Part shown: positions 57,455-64,000 of the stretch, one piece after another
Layout of the letters: every line of letters begins with the position of its first letter
Numbering within the stretch: the stretch's first letter is position 1
DNA from: Pseudomonas graminis
GTDB lineage: Bacteria; Pseudomonadota; Gammaproteobacteria; Pseudomonadales; Pseudomonadaceae
Assembly (NCBI RefSeq): GCF_013201545.1
Contig: NZ_CP053746.1
Coordinates: forward strand, 1,341,001 to 1,405,000
Direction of reading: 5' to 3'
Length of the DNA stretch: 64,000 nt
Position numbers and translations under genes: made by a program
The notes under the pieces: generated by a model
Seen by the model: the letters and a program-made list of their open reading frames with translations, nothing else
What the model was told of the DNA's origin: nothing
Databases searched by the model: none

Positions 57455-58141
57455 TCAGCCAGCGTCTTCCAGTGCCTTGGCCAACGGCACGTAAAACTCC
57501 GCGCACAGCGTATTCACTGCTTCCCGCGCCTGGGGCGTGACGTAGGCCAGTTCCAGCATCAGCACCTGATAAACGCCGCGACGTATCGCGTCCTCATTCA
57601 GGTGAGCGGCGTTTTCCCGGGTGGTGCACAGAAAACGCACCCAAGACGTGAGGATGATCCACGCATTGAGCGTCAGCGATTCGATCTGGACCTTGTCCAT
57701 GCTCAGAATCTGCGCGTCGACAAAGCCGCTGTAAATGGACATCGCCTTGATCAGGCAGTGTTGAGAGAAGCGTCGATAACGCACCGCCAGCTCAGAATCG
57801 GTTTCAAGCAGGTGCTCGAGGTCGCGGTGCAGAAAACGGTAGCGCCACATGCCGTCGAGAATCGCCATCAAGTAATGGCGCTTGTCTTCGACACCCGGCA
57901 GACGGCCCTTGGACGGGTGCAGAAAGCTGTCGACCAGGGTTTCGTATTCGGTGAACAACTCAGCGATGATCGCCTGCTTGTTGGGGAAGTGGTAGTACAG
58001 ATTGCCGGGCGACATTTCCATGTGCGCAGCGATGTGATTGGTGCTGACGCTGCGCTCGCCCTGCTGATTGAACAGGTCCAGGCTGCAATGCACGATGCGT
58101 TCACGTGTGTTGATGCGTACGGTTTTGATGCGCGGCGCCAT
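57455..58141 (-). CDS. TetR-family transcriptional regulator
   Basis: 228 residues from the ATG at 58141; a TTG two codons earlier is rejected. The helix-turn-helix is VSTNHIAAHMEMSPGNLYYHF, the C-terminal ligand domain is family-typical. P. aeruginosa has a TetR gene beside its coniferyl-aldehyde-type dehydrogenase, so it may control that gene and the MFS gene upstream; ligand unknown. Confidence 0.88.
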   Translation of the reverse strand: MAPRIKTVRINTRERIVHCSLDLFNQQGERSVSTNHIAAHMEMSPGNLYYHFPNKQAIIAELFTEYETLVDSFLHPSKGRLPGVEDKRHYLMAILDGMWRYRFLHRDLEHLLETDSELAVRYRRFSQHCLIKAMSIYSGFVDAQILSMDKVQIESLTLNAWIILTSWVRFLCTTRENAAHLNEDAIRRGVYQVLMLELAYVTPQAREAVNTLCAEFYVPLAKALEDAG

Positions 58142-58213
58142 GTTCAACTCGAACGTCGAAATGTAACAGGAATGTGCCGGATCTTAACGCAAGCGTCGGG
58201 CCCGTTGCAGACT

Positions 58214-59410
58214 TCATCGCTCCACGGCAGTCGCCAGCCTGAGCCGAACCACCGCTGCCACACCCACCCCGAGCACGCCTGCCGCCAGCGCGTTGATCAA
58301 AATGACGCCGCGCAGCCCGATTGGCGCCGTCAGCACGCCGACCAGCAGACCGGCCAGCGGTTGCGACAAGTTGTTCAGCAGCGTGATGACGCCCACGGTC
58401 TTGCCGAAGTCGCGCTCCGGGATGACCCGCTGACGGATGCTGCGCATGTACACGTTGAACATCTTGTCGAAGCCGACGATCAGCAGAAAGCCGACGAGGT
58501 AGACCTCGGATGACGCACTGGTAGCGGTAATGAATGCACCCAGCAGCAAGGCGATATATGACATCGCACCGAGCAGTTTCAGCGGCAGGCTTATCCGCGC
58601 CAGGACAAACAGAATCGCGATGGTCAGCAAGGCGCCCGCCGCCTGGAGGCCAGCGTAAAAATCTTTGCTCTCGCTGAATGAGCCGATCATCATGGCGGCG
58701 GAGCTGGCCAGCGTGACACCGACGATCAGGTTGACGCCGACGGCAAGCAAAATGATCTTCTGCAACTCGGGCAGCCGGCGAATATGCCCGAAAGCGATTT
58801 TCAGTGGCTGAGTCCAGATGTCGGCGTGTTGATCAAAGCGCTCCAGCATGACATCGCTGTTGCGTTGCCAGACGCGCATGGCCAGATCCGCCGCGACGAA
58901 GACCAGCGCCACACCGATGACGACCCCCCACCACGGGCAGATTTCCAGCGCCAGCGCCGCCAGCAAAGGGCCGAGCACCAAGCCGGTCTGGTCGGCAATC
59001 TGAGAGTAGGACAGCGTCTTGCCGTAGCGGTAATCCGGGAAAATGTGCGGCATCACCACCTCACGGGCCATGATTCCCTGGGTGGTCAGGACGCCGCATA
59101 TTGCCGACAGACCGATCAGCCAGCCGATGCCGCCAAACAGGCCGTACAGCCCCATGGCGACCAGGCAGATCAAGGCGCGATATATCTGGCTGATGTGCAG
59201 CAGCCGGATGGGAGAGTGTTTGTCGCAAAGCGCGCCGCAAATGGGGAATGCAAGGAAGCGCGGCAATGTCTCGACGAAGAACGCAAGCCCTGCCAGTGAC
59301 GCGCTGTTGGTGCTCTGGAACACAATCAACGGCACCAGAAACAGGAGAACCTGATCGGCGAGGCGCGAGAGGAACAGGGAAAGAAAAAACGCCAGATAAT
59401 CCGTGCGCAT
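58214..59410 (-). CDS. Major facilitator superfamily transporter
   Basis: 398 residues with about twelve helices. The loop after helix 2 carries GALCDKHSPIRLL. An exporter of the EntS/MefA-like branch by overall pattern; substrate unknown. Divergent from the aldehyde dehydrogenase with 147 bases between. Confidence 0.85.
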   Translation of the reverse strand: MRTDYLAFFLSLFLSRLADQVLLFLVPLIVFQSTNSASLAGLAFFVETLPRFLAFPICGALCDKHSPIRLLHISQIYRALICLVAMGLYGLFGGIGWLIGLSAICGVLTTQGIMAREVVMPHIFPDYRYGKTLSYSQIADQTGLVLGPLLAALALEICPWWGVVIGVALVFVAADLAMRVWQRNSDVMLERFDQHADIWTQPLKIAFGHIRRLPELQKIILLAVGVNLIVGVTLASSAAMMIGSFSESKDFYAGLQAAGALLTIAILFVLARISLPLKLLGAMSYIALLLGAFITATSASSEVYLVGFLLIVGFDKMFNVYMRSIRQRVIPERDFGKTVGVITLLNNLSQPLAGLLVGVLTAPIGLRGVILINALAAGVLGVGVAAVVRLRLATAVER

Positions 59411-59557
59411 TGAGACTCCGTGTCAGGTGATGCAGGGCGCCAGTTCAGTTTTTTGCCCGGACAGTCTGGCGTGCGCCTGCGAGCGAATGCAAGCACCGTT
59501 GACTTCGTAGAGCAATGACTCTAAAAGCACTGCATAACGTCAATCAGGACCGCTGCG

Positions 59558-60997
59558 ATGCCCGTCGAATCCAGTCTTCTGCCATGTGCAGACGATGCCC
59601 CTCCCCTTCGCAGCAGCCTGGAGCAGGTATTCGACGAACAACGTCGCGCATTCGCCGCCAATCCGATGCCGACGCTGCAAGAACGCAGGCAATGGCTCGA
59701 CCGCCTGCACACGCTGCTCAGCACCGAGCGTCAGGCGATCATTGACGCGATCAGCGCTGATTTCAGCCACCGCAGCGCCGATGAAACGCTCCTCGCCGAG
59801 CTGATGCCCTGCCTGCACAACATCCGCCACGCCCAACGTCATTTGAAGAAATGGATGCGGCCTTCGCGCCGAAGCGTCGGCCTGGCGTTCCAGCCCGCCA
59901 GCGCCAAAGTCGTTTACCAACCATTGGGGGTGATTGGCGTGGTGGTGCCGTGGAATTACCCACTGTATCTGGCCATCGGGCCGCTGGCGGGCGCGTTGGC
60001 GGCGGGTAACCGCGCGATGCTTAAGCTCAGCGAATCCACGCCCGCCACCGGTGCCTTGCTGAAAACCCTGCTGGGGCGGGTGTTTGCGGAGGACCACGTC
60101 GGCGTTGTGTTGGGCGAGGCAGAGGTTGGTGCGGCCTTCTCCAGACTGCCGTTTGATCATTTATTGTTCACGGGTGCCACCAGCGTCGGGCGGCATGTCA
60201 TGCGCGCGGCGGCGGAAAACCTCACGCCCGTGACGCTGGAGCTGGGCGGCAAATCCCCCGCCATCGTGTCCCGCGACGTCCCGCTCAAGGACGCCGCCGA
60301 ACGCATCGCTTTTGGCAAAACCCTTAATGCCGGGCAAACCTGCGTAGCGCCCGACTACGTTCTGGTGTCCAGGGATCGCGTTGACGAATTCGTCGAATCC
60401 TACAGGGAAGCCGTCGCGCGGCTTTATCCGACATTGACGGATAACCCGGACTACACCGCCATCATCAATCAGCGGCATGTCGCACGGCTGAATTCGTATC
60501 TCGCCGACGCGCAAACCAAGGGTGCCCGGGTGGTTCAGCTGTTCGCCGAGGGGCAGGACCGCAGAATGCCGTTCAGCCTGATTCTGGATGTGAGCGACGA
60601 CATGCTGATCATGCAGGACGAGATCTTCGGCCCGCTGCTGCCGATCGTACCCTACGACCAGATCGAGCACGCGTTCGCCTACATCAATCAGCGTCCAAGG
60701 CCACTGGCGCTGTACTACTTCGGCTACGACCGACATGAACAGAACCGCGTGCTGGAGCAGACGCATTCGGGCGGCGTCTGCCTGAATGACACCCTGCTGC
60801 ATGTCGCCCAGGACGACTTGCCTTTCGGCGGCATCGGCGCGTCGGGCATGGGCCAATACCACGGGCACGAAGGGTTTCTGACGTTCAGCCATGCCAAAGG
60901 TGTGTTGATCAAGCAACGATTCAACGCCGCACGGCTGCTCTACCCGCCCTATGGAAAGGCAATTCAGAAGCTGATTCAGCGACTGTTCGTGCGCTGA
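59558..60997 (+). CDS. calB: Coniferyl-aldehyde-type NAD(P) aldehyde dehydrogenase
   Basis: 479 residues. Nucleophile C262 in NAGQTCVAPDY, general base E228 in LELGGKSP, and VVPWNYPLYLA. Lacks the long C-terminal of classical ALDH. Nearest family is coniferyl aldehyde dehydrogenase; physiological substrate is not certain. Confidence 0.88.
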   Translation: MPVESSLLPCADDAPPLRSSLEQVFDEQRRAFAANPMPTLQERRQWLDRLHTLLSTERQAIIDAISADFSHRSADETLLAELMPCLHNIRHAQRHLKKWMRPSRRSVGLAFQPASAKVVYQPLGVIGVVVPWNYPLYLAIGPLAGALAAGNRAMLKLSESTPATGALLKTLLGRVFAEDHVGVVLGEAEVGAAFSRLPFDHLLFTGATSVGRHVMRAAAENLTPVTLELGGKSPAIVSRDVPLKDAAERIAFGKTLNAGQTCVAPDYVLVSRDRVDEFVESYREAVARLYPTLTDNPDYTAIINQRHVARLNSYLADAQTKGARVVQLFAEGQDRRMPFSLILDVSDDMLIMQDEIFGPLLPIVPYDQIEHAFAYINQRPRPLALYYFGYDRHEQNRVLEQTHSGGVCLNDTLLHVAQDDLPFGGIGASGMGQYHGHEGFLTFSHAKGVLIKQRFNAARLLYPPYGKAIQKLIQRLFVR

Positions 60998-61783
<786 letters not shown>

Positions 61784-61849
61784 GGCCTTGCGTCGAGGTA
61801 AGGTGCATACCGAGCGCTAATGCGGCACAATTCGCCGCATTCGTTTTGA

Positions 61850-62134
<285 letters not shown>

Positions 62135-62214
62135 CCGAACGCATATCCTGTCGGCATACGTGCTTTCGCCGAAGACACTGGCTTATAACGCCTGTTGAAT
62201 TGAGCGAGATACGC

Positions 62215-63951
62215 ATGATCTCTATGCTGGAACGGATACCTGTTTTGTCGGGCGCAGTGTTTCTGCTGTGCGTTTGTTCGGCTCAGGCCAGCCCCGATCA
62301 TCCTGATCAGGCCGCCATCGCCAGCCCGCATCCCATCGCGACGGCAGCCGGTCAGGAAATCCTGGTCGACGGCGGTAACGCATTCGATGCCGCCATTGCC
62401 ATCAGCGCCACGCTTGCCGTGGTTGAACCTTACGCGTCGGGCCTCGGCGGCGGCGGGTTTTTCCTGCTGCGCCAATCGGGTGTCCCCATCCAGTATCAGT
62501 TTCTCGACGCGCGCGAAAAAGCGCCGCTCAAATCCAAACCCAAGATGTTCCACCGCAACGGGATCCTCCAGCCGGACCTGTCCCTGAACGGACCTCTGGC
62601 GGCCGCGATTCCGGGACTGCCCGCTGCGCTGGTCGAACTGGCTGAACGCTACGGCCGACTGCCGCTTTCGATCTCCCTGGCGCCGGCCATTCGGGTCGCG
62701 TATCGCGGTTTTAAGGTAGACAGTGTTTATCGCGAGCGCGCCAGTTGGCGGCTGTTCGCGCTGCGTAATAACAAGGAGAGCGCGCGCCTGTTCCTGCGCA
62801 ACAACGACGTGCCGAATCTGGGTGACGTCATCACCCAGCCGGAGCTCGCGCAGACGCTGGAGCACCTTGCCGACAATGGTCGCGCAGGGTTCTACAGCGG
62901 CCTGGTGGCGCAGGCGATGGTCAGTGGCGTTCGTCGCGCCGGCGGCATCTGGAATTATCACGACTTTGAAGAGTATGAAGTCGTCACGCGCACGCCTCTG
63001 CGCGTTCAGCTGGCCGATCAACGCGAGCTGATCAGCGCACCGCCGCCCTCGGCAGGTGGCATCGCTCTGGCGCAAAGTCTGTTCATGCTGCAACAGCTGC
63101 CGTGGCGAGAGTCGGGCAAAATCCAGCGGGCGCACTTTGTGATCGAGGCGCTGCGCCGCGCTTACCGTGATCGCGTGTTGCTCGGGGACCCTGACTTCGT
63201 GCCCAACCCGGTAGCCCAACTCCTCTCCATCGACTACTTGATGCAACTGACCACCAGCATCGACGCACACCGCGCCACACCCAACAACACCTTGCCGCCC
63301 GCTCCGCGCTGGCGTGAAGGCGACAACACTAGCCATTTCGCCGTACTGGATAACGAGGGCAACGCCGTGACGGCGACACTCTCACTGAATCTGCCCTTTG
63401 GCTCGGCGTTCACCGTGCCCGGCACCGGGATTATCCTCAATGATGAAATGGACGACTTTGCCATCGACACCCAGGGCAGCTCGGCAGCAGCAGCCGGTCA
63501 TGCCAATGCCATCGAGCCGGGCAAGCGACCGATCTCAAGCATGAGTCCGAGTTTCATCGAAGGCCCGCAGTCCCTCGCCGCCTTTGGCACCCCGGGCGGC
63601 AGCCGCATCCCCAGCATGGTGCTGCTGTCGATGCTGCAGTACCTCGACGATCAGCCGATTGCCAACTGGGCATCGACGCCGCGTTATCACCACCAGTTCA
63701 CGCCGGATGTGGTCGAGTACGAACCGGGCACATTCACGGAGCAGGACTTGGCTGACCTGCGCGAGCGCGGTTACACGTCAAAGGAGACGGCGAAGGATTT
63801 TGGCAATCAGCAGGTGCTGCTGTGGCACAAGAACAGTGCCAGGGTTGAAGCGGCCAGTGACCCACGCGGCATTGGCGTTTCGACGATATTCAAACCCGAT
63901 GCCGCGCTGAAGCTGATGCGCGCCTGCGCCGATCAGTCCTGCTTGCCGTAA
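62215..63951 (+). CDS. ggt: Gamma-glutamyltransferase
   Basis: 578 residues from the ATG at 62215; a second ATG at 62224 is possible. Signal peptide ending near SAQA. The precursor is expected to self-cleave before T372 (EGDNTSHFAVLD) to give large and small subunits. GTPGGSRIPSMV binds the gamma-glutamyl group. Periplasmic glutathione breakdown or transpeptidation. Confidence 0.94.
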   Translation: MISMLERIPVLSGAVFLLCVCSAQASPDHPDQAAIASPHPIATAAGQEILVDGGNAFDAAIAISATLAVVEPYASGLGGGGFFLLRQSGVPIQYQFLDAREKAPLKSKPKMFHRNGILQPDLSLNGPLAAAIPGLPAALVELAERYGRLPLSISLAPAIRVAYRGFKVDSVYRERASWRLFALRNNKESARLFLRNNDVPNLGDVITQPELAQTLEHLADNGRAGFYSGLVAQAMVSGVRRAGGIWNYHDFEEYEVVTRTPLRVQLADQRELISAPPPSAGGIALAQSLFMLQQLPWRESGKIQRAHFVIEALRRAYRDRVLLGDPDFVPNPVAQLLSIDYLMQLTTSIDAHRATPNNTLPPAPRWREGDNTSHFAVLDNEGNAVTATLSLNLPFGSAFTVPGTGIILNDEMDDFAIDTQGSSAAAAGHANAIEPGKRPISSMSPSFIEGPQSLAAFGTPGGSRIPSMVLLSMLQYLDDQPIANWASTPRYHHQFTPDVVEYEPGTFTEQDLADLRERGYTSKETAKDFGNQQVLLWHKNSARVEAASDPRGIGVSTIFKPDAALKLMRACADQSCLP

Positions 63952-64000
63952 CCATCGCCGGTGCAACCGAGGCAGCGGACAAATGCCGCCTTGCCCGGAT
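63933..64000 (-). CDS. Possible C-terminal end of a convergent gene, cut by window edge
   Basis: A frame enters from the right edge and stops at 63933, overlapping the ggt stop by 19 bases. It ends PGKAAFVRCLGCTGDGYGKQD with a CxxC pair. Too short to name; could equally be a chance frame. Confidence 0.25.
   Translation of the reverse strand, partial: PGKAAFVRCLGCTGDGYGKQD

Overview
The window is a high-GC chromosomal segment of a Pseudomonas. The evidence is gene content and order: a Pil-Chp chemosensory cluster beside gshB and a tonB3-like gene, then algH-ruvX-pyrR-pyrB-pyrC', pilT-yggS-proC-yggT, metX-metW-rdgB-hemW, rpoH-ftsXEY, and coaD-ferredoxin-ggt. Together with two classes of Pseudomonas REP palindrome, this points to the fluorescens/syringae side of the genus. 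The lack of pilK, chpB and pilU at their P. aeruginosa positions fits that. The species cannot be fixed from sequence alone.

Layout. 1-3283 (minus): a polar amino-acid ABC uptake operon (binding protein, permease, ATPase) running into a class V aminotransferase/cysteine desulfurase-like gene cut by the left edge. 3747-4364: a hemolysin III-type membrane protein. 4529-12832: the complete malonate decarboxylase system, mdcABCDEGH plus the MadLM transporter on the minus strand, with the LysR regulator mdcR convergent at its far end. 12931-14695: a decaying accessory patch with a frameshifted Fic AMP-transferase gene, a frameshifted ribbon-helix-helix antitoxin gene, and a toxin stub that runs into a four-unit tandem REP array (about 14651-15182).

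15200-25241 (minus): pilG-pilH-pilI-pilJ-chpA-chpC, the type IV pilus chemosensory cluster. 25483-31511 (plus): gshB, a TonB-like gene, algH, ruvX, pyrR, pyrB and a catalytically degenerate dihydroorotase. 31725-36413: a TM2 protein, an NlpC/P60 hydrolase, pilT, yggS, proC and yggT. 36475-38020: an IS110-family element whose transposase-start/non-coding end is present twice in tandem (286 bp period) and which abuts a REP hairpin. 38215-42288: metX, metW, rdgB, hemW and a DUF3392 gene. 42382-45384 (minus): a lipoprotein, trmB, thiG, thiS and a DUF423 protein. Then mtgA, rpoH, ftsXEY, two M16 peptidase-like genes, rsmD, a YheT hydrolase, azlCD, a sulfurtransferase, a TetR regulator with an MFS transporter, a coniferyl-aldehyde-type dehydrogenase, coaD, a 2[4Fe-4S] ferredoxin and ggt. 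A possible convergent gene is cut by the right edge.

Most of the window is conserved core genome. The unusual material is concentrated in three places: the Fic/antitoxin/REP patch (12.9-15.2 kb), the IS110 element with its duplicated non-coding end (36.4-38.1 kb), and the regulatory palindrome between fic and mdcA.
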